Virus record (IMG/VR): IMGVR_UViG_3300046009_007651 | Coordinates: 1 to 29,544 of that record | Reading direction: 5' to 3' (one strand) | Source: a virus | Length of the DNA stretch: 29,544 bases | Shown: in pieces, positions 15,860-24,181 of the stretch | Position numbering within the stretch: position 1 is the first letter of the stretch | Layout: every line of letters begins with the position of its first letter | Notes under the pieces: model-generated | The model's input: only the letters and a program-made list of their open reading frames with translations | Told to the model about the DNA's origin: nothing | Databases searched by the model: none | Position numbers and translations under genes: made by a program

Positions 15860-16225
15860 ATGCCAAGACCAACTAAAAAACAAATTAATTTAAGTAAGGA
15901 TTCAATGTTATCATTGATGCAGGAAATCTATAATGAACTTGTAGAACAAAGGAATACTGCAATTAGGATTCAAAACAAAATGTTAACAATGATGAAAGAA
16001 CCTGAGGATATGACTCTTATAGGTCCAGTTATTGAAAAACAACAAAAAATCATTAATGATTGTGTTGATAAAAAATTAACCCTATCTAAGTTACAAGCAC
16101 AAATGTGGCAAAAATCTTCAGAGAAAGAAGAAGATTTTACGTTGTCTGATTTGGAAATGGATGATGAGGTATTGCAAAATTTGTTAAAGAAAGATATCAA
16201 TTCGGATAATAAATATAAAATGTAA
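15860..16225 (+). CDS. Small coiled-coil protein next to the sigma gene (121 aa)
   Basis: The protein is largely helical. Residues ~12-90 show heptad-like Leu/Ile/Met spacing (LMQEIYNELVEQ, IRIQNKMLTMM, IEKQQKIIND), suggesting a coiled coil. The C-terminus is acidic with a hydrophobic cluster (FTLSDLEMDDEVLQNLLKKD). The N-terminus is basic (MPRPTKKQ). I do not recognise the family. Being 12 bases after the gp55-like gene, it could be a transcription partner, but it could equally be the first virion gene of the next block. Confidence 0.7.
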   Translation: MPRPTKKQINLSKDSMLSLMQEIYNELVEQRNTAIRIQNKMLTMMKEPEDMTLIGPVIEKQQKIINDCVDKKLTLSKLQAQMWQKSSEKEEDFTLSDLEMDDEVLQNLLKKDINSDNKYKM

Positions 16226-16237
16226 TTATAAAATATT

Positions 16238-18169
16238 ATGCCAATTGAAGTAGGTCAAAGTTTTAAAAAAGTCGATAAAGCAGCACAAGTATTCCCGATT
16301 TATAAACAATTAAGGGAAGATCAAAAAAAATTACAGAAAAAAGCATCTGACTCTTTTGATACTAGTGAAAAATTTCTTAAAACACAATTATCCGAATGGT
16401 CTGAAAAAAAACAAGATTTCCAAGATGACGTAAAAACAGCATTCACCGAATTAGTAAAGTTATCAAAACTTATAAAAGGTAGTGGTGCCGATAGTGACAA
16501 TTATTTAAAGAAAATTTTCATCAAATCATTAAAAGAGCTACAACCACAATTAAAAGAAATTTTTATTGATACAACTAAAAAAACTTTAGGTTGCTCTACA
16601 GATCAGATCTTACCCGCAAACTCACCGCAATACATACCTGTCCAATCAGTAGACTTTTTTGACTATCTCACAATTAGTGCCGATACTAAATTAGGTAAGT
16701 TAATTTATGAACCAAATTTATTAAATTATTATTCTTATCCATTCACAATGAACAAATGTTTATATGATAGGATACAAAACTTAGGTCAACCACTAAGTGC
16801 CGTTGCGGGTACACCATATGTTGGGACCTCAACTCAAAACATATTTGATGTTGAGTATGTTGAGCAATTTACAAACCCCTTAGGAGGTCAAATTATTCAA
16901 GGTAACTTTTTTAAAGTCACAATTAGTAACAGGGCAAACGCATTAACTGTTGATGAATTTTTGAATGATTATTTTTCAACAATAGATTTATTTGATCAAA
17001 AAAATTTTTACACACAATTAGTTAATATTATAACAGGTTCTGTATATTCATACAAGGGTGCGGGTACAAACGAAATTTATTTTTTTCAAAAATTTTTAAA
17101 AATATTACAAAGAATTTTAGGATTATGTTACGACGCAACTCCTGAAATAGATGTAAGTGGTGTTGCTAAAATTTCAGAAAGAGATATTTTGAGTGATGAT
17201 TTCTTTGAGTTAAGTAATTTAGATCTCAGATTAATTGAACAAAAAGTTTCAGATATAAAATTAGGTATTATTGATTTTGAAGAATGTGATAACATTAAGG
17301 TTAAAATGAATGTTGAATCGGTTATTGATGCACTTTCACAATTAAATTTTGTTGAGGGAATAAATGAAAATAATATAATAAATCAAACCTCAAATATTAT
17401 TAATAACACAACTGATCAAAGATTTAAATTGGCTTACGATGGGGCTTGGATAGAAGAATTTCCTAAAGCACTTTTAACAACAATATTGAGCCCAAAAGTT
17501 ATGTTACCATTTATGACAACCGCTAAATCATTAGGACAGTCCGCAACAGTTGATAATACAAAAACACTTGAGGATTTTATAAAAAATTATAAGACATTTT
17601 TAATTGAGTTTATGTCACAAGTTGGGTCTATCTACACAAGAATAATTTATAATTTAATTAGAAAAGATATTAAAAAACTATTAAAAGAAATTTTAGCAGA
17701 TATTGAGAGGGAAAGAAAAGAGAAAGTTAAAAACTTAATATTCCCATTAACTGTTTTAGGTGTTGGGGTGTCTTTAAAAATATTAAAGGACTTTAGAGAT
17801 TGTAAAAGTATTGTTGATGATCTAACAAAAATATTAAGTTTAGTTGTTAGAAGGAAAGTTAGTGCTCTTCAGGCAAATCCCAATGCGGATGTTCCATTAC
17901 CTTTATTATTTACCGCAAGATTATTAGAGGGAGCATCACCTACAAGATCGTACATTAATACTGTACAAAAATTAGAAGAATTGGGAGTTCCTACAGGACC
18001 TATGCCAGACGGAAGTCCAAACGAATTTTTGGCGGCAATTTATGCTGTAATTCAAGGAATGGATCAAGAAAATGCAGAAAACGGAAAATCGGTAGTTGCC
18101 GTAGGTCCATTAACGGTAACACCATTATTTACAACTGTACCACAAAAGGCTTATGGAAAATCATTTTAA
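16238..18169 (+). CDS. Large virion or baseplate-associated protein (643 aa)
   Basis: I do not recognise the family. Residues ~20-115 are helical and charged, probably coiled coil. The middle (130-400) is mixed, with beta-type Asn/Thr/Gly-rich segments. Residues ~445-500 form a long Lys/Glu helix (RKDIKKLLKEILADIERERK) followed by a hydrophobic stretch (500-515, LIFPLTVLGVGVSLKIL) that could be buried or membrane-seeking. The end is Pro/Gly-rich. Position directly before a gp5-like protein and a fibre-like protein suggests a baseplate or tail component. It overlaps the next gene by 17 bases. Confidence 0.75.
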   Translation: MPIEVGQSFKKVDKAAQVFPIYKQLREDQKKLQKKASDSFDTSEKFLKTQLSEWSEKKQDFQDDVKTAFTELVKLSKLIKGSGADSDNYLKKIFIKSLKELQPQLKEIFIDTTKKTLGCSTDQILPANSPQYIPVQSVDFFDYLTISADTKLGKLIYEPNLLNYYSYPFTMNKCLYDRIQNLGQPLSAVAGTPYVGTSTQNIFDVEYVEQFTNPLGGQIIQGNFFKVTISNRANALTVDEFLNDYFSTIDLFDQKNFYTQLVNIITGSVYSYKGAGTNEIYFFQKFLKILQRILGLCYDATPEIDVSGVAKISERDILSDDFFELSNLDLRLIEQKVSDIKLGIIDFEECDNIKVKMNVESVIDALSQLNFVEGINENNIINQTSNIINNTTDQRFKLAYDGAWIEEFPKALLTTILSPKVMLPFMTTAKSLGQSATVDNTKTLEDFIKNYKTFLIEFMSQVGSIYTRIIYNLIRKDIKKLLKEILADIERERKEKVKNLIFPLTVLGVGVSLKILKDFRDCKSIVDDLTKILSLVVRRKVSALQANPNADVPLPLLFTARLLEGASPTRSYINTVQKLEELGVPTGPMPDGSPNEFLAAIYAVIQGMDQENAENGKSVVAVGPLTVTPLFTTVPQKAYGKSF

Positions 18170-18386
18170 ATTTGAGAGGGAAACTGTTGATTCTAAAAAA
18201 ATTTTAGAAATCATAAAAAGTTATAAAGAGTCATCTAATAAAGATTTAAATCTCGCACTACAATTTATTCAAAAAGATTTCGAACACACAAAAGAAACTC
18301 TTTTAAAATTAAGTGAGCATTTAGATAAATTAGAAAACACTTATAATATGTTACATAAAGAATTTATGAATAGAAATGTTATTTGA
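18153..18386 (+). CDS. Small helical protein between virion genes (77 aa)
   Basis: It overlaps the gene before by 17 bases and the gp5-like gene after by 11, so it is translationally locked between two virion genes. The product is almost entirely helical, with regular Leu spacing (LNLALQFIQKDFEHTKETLL, then LSEHLDKLENTYNMLHKEF), consistent with a coiled coil. It may be a chaperone or accessory subunit for a neighbouring virion protein; no family recognised. Confidence 0.7.
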   Translation: MENHFKFERETVDSKKILEIIKSYKESSNKDLNLALQFIQKDFEHTKETLLKLSEHLDKLENTYNMLHKEFMNRNVI

Positions 18387-19938
18387 CGGTAAACATATAT
18401 TTTATGGTCGTGTTTTAGATAATAAAGACCCACTTATGTTAGGAAGATTAAGAATTTTTCCTAAACATGAAACTAAAACTGATTTAGAACCTGTGGACGT
18501 AAAAGGTAATCCGTTACCAGTTTCTTCATATGCCTGGAAGGCTAATGATCCATTTATATTTTTACCATTATTACCATACTATTTAAATCAAACCCCCGAA
18601 GTTGGTGAATATGTACACTTATTATATTATAATGTAAAAGAAAGAACTAATAACAGTAAATTCTATATTCAAGGACCAATTACAAGACCACAGAATAACT
18701 CTTTTGAGGATTATCCAAATGCTGAATCAATGTTGGCAAGTGGTGAATATCTTAAAACGTCAAATTCGTTAAGAGATGTTACAGGATCTACAATACCAAG
18801 TGTTTATGGTATCTATCCTGAACCAGGTGATAACGGATTATTAGGGAGGGGGACATCAGATGTTATTGTAAAAAGAGATTCGGTTTTAGTTAGAGCAGGA
18901 AAAAATTTCCAAACACAAACCGCAAACTTTAATTACCCTGAAAAAAACCCTAATTGGGGGTTTTTACAAATATCTAACTTTGATCAAGAAAGAGTTGTAT
19001 TACCGTCAGTAACGGAAGAAGTTGCAATCCAAGAACCTTTAGAAGTAAAAAAAGTTATTGAGTGGAGTATTGATAGTTCAGCGTATATTTCAGGAAACAC
19101 AACATTTAATACTACAACTGGTGACACGTTTTATAACGGTAGTATAAATCTATACTCATTAATTTCAAATGAACAGGTTACTACTGTTAATTTAAATTTA
19201 AACACACCGATAGATCAGTTTAAAACTAATTTAGATTATTCTATAACTTTTACAGGACTGACCTACAATTTGGCTCTTAATTTAATTAACACATTTATAC
19301 AAAATTTTAATGATGGTAAAATTAATATAGATGGTTATCCCCAATACCCACCTAACAATGATCAACCAATCATTAATCAATTTCCTTTCTATGTTAAACC
19401 TGATTCAAAAACTTTAAATAAGTTAAATTCAACAGGAGTTACTAGCTTTAATTACGTATCATTATTTAACAAAAAAATCAAATTAAATCCATCTGAAACT
19501 TCTTACGGTAGTTTCCTTATTTGGTCAAGAGGTGTTGTTGGACAACAAAAAACTATAAAAACTCTAACAAGCGAACAAACAGAATATAGACCAAATCCAG
19601 TGTCATATGGGACTCTAACCGCAGATAATGTCTATCTATTATCACATAAAAGTCAAATTCCGTCACGAGGAGATAAAGTCAATCTTCAAGAATCTTTGTA
19701 TGGAATAACACAATTACAATTTACAGAAGAGATAATAGACAGAACAGATCCGATGGTTAGAGGAGATCAATTAATGGTGTTATTAAACAAGATTGTTGAC
19801 TTTATGGCGTCTCACGTACACAACCCAAATAAGGCACCAATCCCGATTGGTACTGATGGTACAAAAATTGACGAAATAAGAAAATTGATACAAGATGCCG
19901 ACAATACAATTTTAAATCAAAATATTCGACTTAATTGA
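18376..19938 (+). CDS. gp5-like baseplate hub/spike protein, no lysozyme domain (520 aa)
   Basis: The N-terminus FYGRVLDNKDPLMLGRLRIF matches the OB-fold opening of T4 gp5 and related spike proteins (V-x-D-x-x-DPLxLGRxRV). Further signs of the OB fold are PEVGEYVHLLYY and FYIQGPITRP. The middle (~220-400) is an Asn/Thr-rich insert. The C-terminal part has YLLSHKSQIPSRGDKVNLQE, then GDQLMVLLNKIVDFMASHVH, a pattern seen at the end of many phage spike proteins. HVH gives an HxH motif like the metal site in P2-type spike tips. Unlike T4 gp5 it has no lysozyme domain. It is expected to form a trimer under the tail tube that pierces the outer membrane. Confidence 0.8.
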   Translation: MLFDGKHIFYGRVLDNKDPLMLGRLRIFPKHETKTDLEPVDVKGNPLPVSSYAWKANDPFIFLPLLPYYLNQTPEVGEYVHLLYYNVKERTNNSKFYIQGPITRPQNNSFEDYPNAESMLASGEYLKTSNSLRDVTGSTIPSVYGIYPEPGDNGLLGRGTSDVIVKRDSVLVRAGKNFQTQTANFNYPEKNPNWGFLQISNFDQERVVLPSVTEEVAIQEPLEVKKVIEWSIDSSAYISGNTTFNTTTGDTFYNGSINLYSLISNEQVTTVNLNLNTPIDQFKTNLDYSITFTGLTYNLALNLINTFIQNFNDGKINIDGYPQYPPNNDQPIINQFPFYVKPDSKTLNKLNSTGVTSFNYVSLFNKKIKLNPSETSYGSFLIWSRGVVGQQKTIKTLTSEQTEYRPNPVSYGTLTADNVYLLSHKSQIPSRGDKVNLQESLYGITQLQFTEEIIDRTDPMVRGDQLMVLLNKIVDFMASHVHNPNKAPIPIGTDGTKIDEIRKLIQDADNTILNQNIRLN

Positions 19939-19942
19939 TATT

Positions 19943-19950
19943 TATAAATA
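19943..19950 (+). promoter_or_regulatory. T4-type late promoter motif TATAAATA
   Basis: An exact TATAAATA lies between the stop at 19938 and the ATG at 19959. It overlaps its inverse TATTTATA (19939-19946). A start point 6-7 bases downstream would leave almost no leader, so it may be a leaderless late promoter or simply part of the A/T-rich initiation region. Confidence 0.4.
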
Positions 19951-19958
19951 AAAAGTAA

Positions 19959-21434
19959 ATGTCAATTAATAATTCATATTTTAACAAAAACAACACAATA
20001 GTTTCGGATAGTTATGTAAACACAGGAAGAAATCCTGTTATGCAATTATTTTATGGTGATGGTGGGATATCAAAACCCGTTGGTTATTCAAGATTTATAT
20101 TTGATTTAGATCTAAGATTATTAAGAGAAAAATTGGCAGATGGGACAATTTCTATTGATTGTGCAAACTACTACATCACTCATAAGTTGAAGATGACAAA
20201 TACTTCCACTTTTGATATTGATCTTTTAAATACAACGACTCCTGATGGTAGACAACGATCTACCTCATTTGATTTAATTCTTTTTAGAATTCCTTATTTA
20301 GATGATGACCCGACAACAGTACAACTTTGGGATGAGGGTGTTGGGTATGATTTTTATGATGTTAAAGACCCCATTGAAAGTGATAAAAACTACTCAAATA
20401 GACCTTCGAATTGGTTTCAAACAACAACACTTGATAAGTGGGGTGAACCTGGAACATATAACAATTTAAATTTAGGTGGTTATCCATTTTCGGCACTTAC
20501 AATTTTAGATATACAACATTTTGAGTTTGGTAATGAGAATGTTGAATTTGATATGACATCAGAAATTAACAACTTATTAGCAGGGAATATTCCTGACGGC
20601 ACAACTTGGGGTGTTGCGTACCTACCTCAACTTGAGTTACTTACGGGAACTGATGGTACATATTCAGTTGGGTTTTTCACAAGACATACTCAAACTTTTT
20701 ATCAACCATTCTTAGAAACAACATATGACGATTTAATCGAAGATGATAGAAATTATTTTTCTATGGGTAAGGCAAATAAACTTTATTTATATGTTTATGA
20801 AGATGGTAATTTCATTAATTTAGATAAAAACCCATTAGTAACCATAAAAGATCCTGCGGGAAATCCAATAACAGGATTAGTGAATTTACCAAGTTGTAGA
20901 AGAACAAGAGGTGTATATGAAATTACATTACCGGCATTTATGGGTTATAAAACTCCGTGTCAATTTACCGACACTTGGTCTGATTTGAAATTAAATGGGT
21001 TTTCTTTACCGGACGTTATCAATGACTTTATTCTATACCCAATAAAAAAATCTATTCAAATCGGTACTTCAACATTTGATCCTTCTCAGTTTGGATTTGA
21101 ATATTATGGAATTTTACAAAATGAAAAAATATTAGACACTGATATGAGAAAAGTTGGTGTGATAATTAAAGAAGCCTACACCTCAAATAAAATGTTACCA
21201 AATGTAGATGCTAGTTATAGAGTCTATGTGAGGGAAGGTAAAACTGAAGTGTTAATACAAGATTGGACAAATTTAAATAGGACCCCTAATGAATACTATT
21301 TTATGTTTGATACTAGAGATAAAATACCAAACGAATACTTCATCGACATACAAGTTAAGATGATGGGACAGATTACAACATATAAAAAACAAATCCAATT
21401 CCAAATCGTTAATTCAAAATTGAAGTATTTATAA
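19959..21434 (+). CDS. Fibre-like virion protein, DNRLRE-like features (491 aa)
   Basis: The protein is beta-rich. Residues ~30-260 (SRFIFDLDLRLLREKLADGT, LKMTNTSTFDIDLL, GVGYDFYDVKD, WFQTTTLDKWGEPG, VEFDMTSEINNLLAG, VGFFTRHTQTFYQPFLETTY) resemble the DNRLRE stalk modules of surface and fibre proteins, which have a repeated ...SRE...P.L.V.Y pattern. The C-terminal ~200 residues look like immunoglobulin-like domains (VTIKDPAGNPITGLVNLPS, then YRVYVREGKTEVLIQDW). No signal peptide is present, so it is a virion component rather than an exported protein. A TATAAATA motif lies just upstream, and the gene is followed by a Cys-rich small virion-type protein. Confidence 0.72.
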   Translation: MSINNSYFNKNNTIVSDSYVNTGRNPVMQLFYGDGGISKPVGYSRFIFDLDLRLLREKLADGTISIDCANYYITHKLKMTNTSTFDIDLLNTTTPDGRQRSTSFDLILFRIPYLDDDPTTVQLWDEGVGYDFYDVKDPIESDKNYSNRPSNWFQTTTLDKWGEPGTYNNLNLGGYPFSALTILDIQHFEFGNENVEFDMTSEINNLLAGNIPDGTTWGVAYLPQLELLTGTDGTYSVGFFTRHTQTFYQPFLETTYDDLIEDDRNYFSMGKANKLYLYVYEDGNFINLDKNPLVTIKDPAGNPITGLVNLPSCRRTRGVYEITLPAFMGYKTPCQFTDTWSDLKLNGFSLPDVINDFILYPIKKSIQIGTSTFDPSQFGFEYYGILQNEKILDTDMRKVGVIIKEAYTSNKMLPNVDASYRVYVREGKTEVLIQDWTNLNRTPNEYYFMFDTRDKIPNEYFIDIQVKMMGQITTYKKQIQFQIVNSKLKYL

Positions 21435-21445
21435 TAAAAAAGAAG

Positions 21446-21823
21446 ATGGCACAATATGTTTTAGAATTATGTACAAATAACGAATTAACCGTAACGGTGG
21501 ATGCAGGGGCGACGACCTTATTCCCAGGACAGATAGTTTCGTTCTTCAACGAAGAAGGATCAGGTTCTTGTGGCACTGTTGTTGAAGGTATCCCATCAAC
21601 ACCTGTTTATAGTCTTGGTAGTTTATATGAGTTTTGTAATGATTGTTTAAATGCAACACCTTATCAAGTTAATCCACCTGAATATACACTTTGTGTTAAA
21701 GATTGTGATGGTAACCTTGTTGAACTAACTCTCCCACATCCTGTATGGACTAATAATTATGGTGCCGCGGTAACACAATTAAACGCAGTCACTTTAGGTG
21801 GGGTAAATGGACTTAACAATTGA
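21446..21823 (+). CDS. Cys-rich small virion-type protein (125 aa)
   Basis: Six cysteines are seen (C9, C42, C64, C67, C82, C86), including CNDC and CVKDC pairs. The N-terminus VLELCTNNELTVTVDAGATT, the Gly/Ser-rich middle and the C-terminal AAVTQLNAVTLGGVNGLNN suggest a beta-type structural protein. Similar Cys-pair segments occur in the large protein at the left edge and inside the capsid protein, which hints at a shared theme in this virion. The family is unknown to me. It is 11 bases downstream of the fibre-like gene. Confidence 0.7.
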   Translation: MAQYVLELCTNNELTVTVDAGATTLFPGQIVSFFNEEGSGSCGTVVEGIPSTPVYSLGSLYEFCNDCLNATPYQVNPPEYTLCVKDCDGNLVELTLPHPVWTNNYGAAVTQLNAVTLGGVNGLNN

Positions 21824-21825
21824 TT

Positions 21826-22314
21826 ATGAGAAATTTAGATAGAATTATTACAAAAGTTATTAGAGAAACTATAGAAGATGTTCCATCAACACAAGAGCAA
21901 GAATCTTCAAGATATATGTTTTTCTCAAATTTAGAACAAATGAGAAGACAATGTGATTTATTATTAGATTTAGATCACAAGATGGTTGAGTCTATTTTAG
22001 AAAATGGTCACGATTGGGCTCAAGATCATATTTCAGAAGCAAAAAACAATATGGACCAAGTTTTTGATTTCTTAATGAATGAATCAAAAAAAGATGGTAT
22101 GGAACTTTCTATGAATATTGATGACAAAGATATGGTTATGATGGAAGGTCGTAAAAAAACAGGTACTAAACTTTGTGCTAGAGGTAAGGCAGCCGCAAAG
22201 GCGAAATATGATGTTTATCCTTCAGCCTACGCAAATGGATACGCAGTACAAGTATGTAAAGGTAAAAAACCGGGTCTTGACGGTAAAAAACATTGCTCAG
22301 GAGCATATTGTTAA
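21826..22314 (+). CDS. Head-targeted-like protein with basic Cys C-terminal domain (162 aa)
   Basis: The ATG at 21826 is chosen over an in-frame TTG at 21820. The N-terminus MRNLDRIITKVIRETIED is an amphipathic helix containing I-R-E14, a site that fits gp21-type cleavage. The middle is acidic and Met-rich. The C-terminal ~50 residues (GTKLCARGKAAAKAKYDVYP, then SAYANGYAVQVCKGKKPG, ending HCSGAYC) form a basic Cys domain that I recall as DUF5872-like, found in phages and large viruses. Such a basic tail could bind DNA. It may be an internal head protein. It is the last gene of its plus-strand unit. Confidence 0.72.
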   Translation: MRNLDRIITKVIRETIEDVPSTQEQESSRYMFFSNLEQMRRQCDLLLDLDHKMVESILENGHDWAQDHISEAKNNMDQVFDFLMNESKKDGMELSMNIDDKDMVMMEGRKKTGTKLCARGKAAAKAKYDVYPSAYANGYAVQVCKGKKPGLDGKKHCSGAYC

Positions 22315-22329
22315 TTTTTAGTAAATTTT

Positions 22330-22341
22330 TTTTCCGGAAAA
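22330..22341. other. 12-base perfect palindrome TTTTCCGGAAAA
   Basis: The palindrome lies in the 79-base gap between 22314 and 22394, just upstream of the TATATTTG promoter motif, about where a -33 element would be. T-runs follow on both sides. It could be an operator, or part of a weak terminator for the upstream gene. Confidence 0.35.
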
Positions 22342-22364
22342 TTTTTTTTAATCTAAATAATTCA

Positions 22365-22372
22365 TATATTTG
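22365..22372 (+). promoter_or_regulatory. Bacteroidota-type -7 promoter element TATATTTG
   Basis: The octamer matches the Bacteroidota consensus TAnnTTTG, read by the host primary sigma factor. It ends 21 bases before the ATG at 22394. The -33 TTTG box is not seen at the expected spacing, where there is only a T-run. It would make the next two genes early or host-transcribed, unlike the surrounding late genes. Confidence 0.5.
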
Positions 22373-22393
22373 TAGAAACAAATAAACATATAC

Positions 22394-22825
22394 ATGAAAA
22401 AATTATTTAGAAGACTCTACAAACGATTTAAAGTACGAATGAATAGAATTGGTCGTTCTTCAGCAATGAAAACTTATGAAGAAGTGGAATTACACGAAAA
22501 AACCGCATTTAAAATCTGTGTCAAACTTATTTCCGATAAAGATTCAGATTTTATGATTGCACCAATGTCTCAAAAAAGGTACATAATCAATGAAAAGTTA
22601 AATCTATTTATTATCTTAGATTATGATAGAGTTGAGATTACAAATCACATTTTTCATTATGATGTAAAACTATCAAAAAGAGATACTGAACGTATATTAT
22701 ATTTATATGATACAGAGACAGAAAAAAGACGTTCAAACACTGAAATGAAAGTCAAAGAAAATATAAAAACAACCTTAGTTAAAGTATTAGACGCAATTAA
22801 TAAACAAACCGAAAAAAACGACTAA
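22394..22825 (+). CDS. Unrecognised basic-start protein, possibly early (143 aa)
   Basis: The first ~25 residues are strongly basic (KKLFRRLYKRFKVRMNRIGR) and could bind nucleic acid or membrane surface. The rest is mixed alpha/beta with LNLFIILDYDRVEITNHIFH and a helical, Lys-rich C-terminus (KVKENIKTTLVKVLDAINKQ). No family recognised. It follows a host-type promoter motif and is followed after one base by a lipoprotein gene, so the two form a small unit. Confidence 0.7.
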   Translation: MKKLFRRLYKRFKVRMNRIGRSSAMKTYEEVELHEKTAFKICVKLISDKDSDFMIAPMSQKRYIINEKLNLFIILDYDRVEITNHIFHYDVKLSKRDTERILYLYDTETEKRRSNTEMKVKENIKTTLVKVLDAINKQTEKND

Positions 22826-22826
22826 A

Positions 22827-23090
22827 ATGAAAAAATTAATCTTATTATCTTTATTGTCTTTATCTATTGTAAGTTGTAAATCAACATCACACACTGATTG
22901 CGACGCTTACGGAAATCTACAAATTGAGGATTCAACTAAGGTTGAGGGATATAACGAATCTCAAAGAGCTTTAGCGTACTATATTTTATCTTTACCTGAA
23001 AGTGAAAAAAATAAATGGGTTAAAGGCACATTTACTGAAGAAGAAAAAAATATTTTCTTAGACAGTGTAGAGATTAGAACTAAAAATTAA
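22827..23090 (+). CDS. Small phage lipoprotein (87 aa)
   Basis: The N-terminus has a basic start (KK), a hydrophobic core (LILLSLLSLSIV) and a lipobox ending SIVSC17, giving lipidation at Cys17. The mature part of ~70 residues is polar, with a second Cys (C25) and no known domain. Lys at +2 gives no outer-membrane retention signal by E. coli rules, but sorting in Bacteroidota differs. Phage lipoproteins often act in superinfection exclusion, so that is the first guess here; the sequence does not prove it. Its stop overlaps the convergent gene's stop at 23087-23090. Confidence 0.78.
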   Translation: MKKLILLSLLSLSIVSCKSTSHTDCDAYGNLQIEDSTKVEGYNESQRALAYYILSLPESEKNKWVKGTFTEEEKNIFLDSVEIRTKN

Positions 23091-24181
23091 TCGATTTTTG
23101 GGTATGGATCTATAACAGATGCGTTATTACCAAAACTGAAAAGATTTTTATCCCATTCAGGATCCATATCACCATTTACTCTACAATATTGTTTACCTTG
23201 TATTTCTTGTGTTTGGTATGTTTTCATAACGTATTTTTTATCCGTTAAAACACCTTTCAGTTTCGGGTCGGTTACCTCTTCAAATTCTAAAATTATGTCA
23301 TCAAATACACCATCAGATGGTAAATCTTCAGATCTTCTAATTATAAGTTTTACAGGTCTTGACTCTTTATCATATTTTACTTGACTCCAAGGAAACGGTC
23401 CTATGTTTGTTGATAGTGAATTTTTAGGATCTTTAATATTTAATTGTACACAAGTTAAATTTAAACCGTCTGATAATGAGGGTTTTTTATTTAATTGAGT
23501 TGCATTAGTAGATAATTGGATGTTTTCTTTAAGAACTCTCATAACGATTCTTCTAATGTCTGATTCTGTTAATTTTACAATTTTTTTCACGTCTTCGTTT
23601 GTTTTCTTTTTTGGTTTATAACTTGTCATAACAGGTTTTTGTCCTTTTCCTGTTTGTATGTCTTTTTTTTCTGCTCGTCTTTTTTGTTGACACGCAGATC
23701 TTTTTTGTGAGTCACTCATTTTACCCGCAACTCCAGCAGCTCTACATTTGGGGTATGATCCTTTAGATGTATCTTTTCGTCCACAAGGAGGGTGTTTTCC
23801 GTCAACTTTACGACATATATCTACCCAAGGACCTTTTGGTTGAGAAGATCCCTTAGGTTTCTTCTTTTTACCAAACCAAACAGCCAAATCTTCATTTATT
23901 GAGTGAGGATAATCTACATCTCTAAAATATGATCCATTTTTATCTTTTTCCCAAACGCCAACTATTCTCTTAATATTATTTTTTAAATTATTTTTATTTT
24001 TTTTTTCGTTTTCGGTAGGAACTACAAATGGAAACATTTCATTTTCCCATTTATATTCACCAATCTCAAGAGGTGCGTTATAAGGACCACTTGTAATTGA
24101 AGTGTCAGCTTCATTTATGATATTATCATAGGATAAATCAACCCATTCATTGAATGGTACTTTTATTGTGTATGGTTCCAT
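23087..24181 (-). CDS. Head-associated-like protein with processing motifs and basic Cys domain (364 aa)
   Basis: Residues 1-24 end in YDNIINE|AD, nearly the same as the capsid protein site (FLINE|AT), so prohead protease cleavage after E24 is likely. Residues 117-172 are a basic Cys block (GPWVDICRKVDGKHPPCGRK, then YPKCRAAG and ACQQKRRAEKK; C123, C133, C146, C164), similar in style to the domain of the 21826 protein. Residues 204-219 (LTESDIRRIVMRVLKE) form an amphipathic helix ending L-K-E. The C-terminal ~140 residues are a beta-type domain. It is likely a processed head protein. It is transcribed divergently from the small gene at 24261. Confidence 0.75.
   Translation of the reverse strand: MEPYTIKVPFNEWVDLSYDNIINEADTSITSGPYNAPLEIGEYKWENEMFPFVVPTENEKKNKNNLKNNIKRIVGVWEKDKNGSYFRDVDYPHSINEDLAVWFGKKKKPKGSSQPKGPWVDICRKVDGKHPPCGRKDTSKGSYPKCRAAGVAGKMSDSQKRSACQQKRRAEKKDIQTGKGQKPVMTSYKPKKKTNEDVKKIVKLTESDIRRIVMRVLKENIQLSTNATQLNKKPSLSDGLNLTCVQLNIKDPKNSLSTNIGPFPWSQVKYDKESRPVKLIIRRSEDLPSDGVFDDIILEFEEVTDPKLKGVLTDKKYVMKTYQTQEIQGKQYCRVNGDMDPEWDKNLFSFGNNASVIDPYPKID

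Noticed and set aside
22178-22381. 67-aa minus-strand ORF
   Set aside because: It is antisense to the basic Cys domain of the 162-aa protein and runs into the promoter region; no family-like features.
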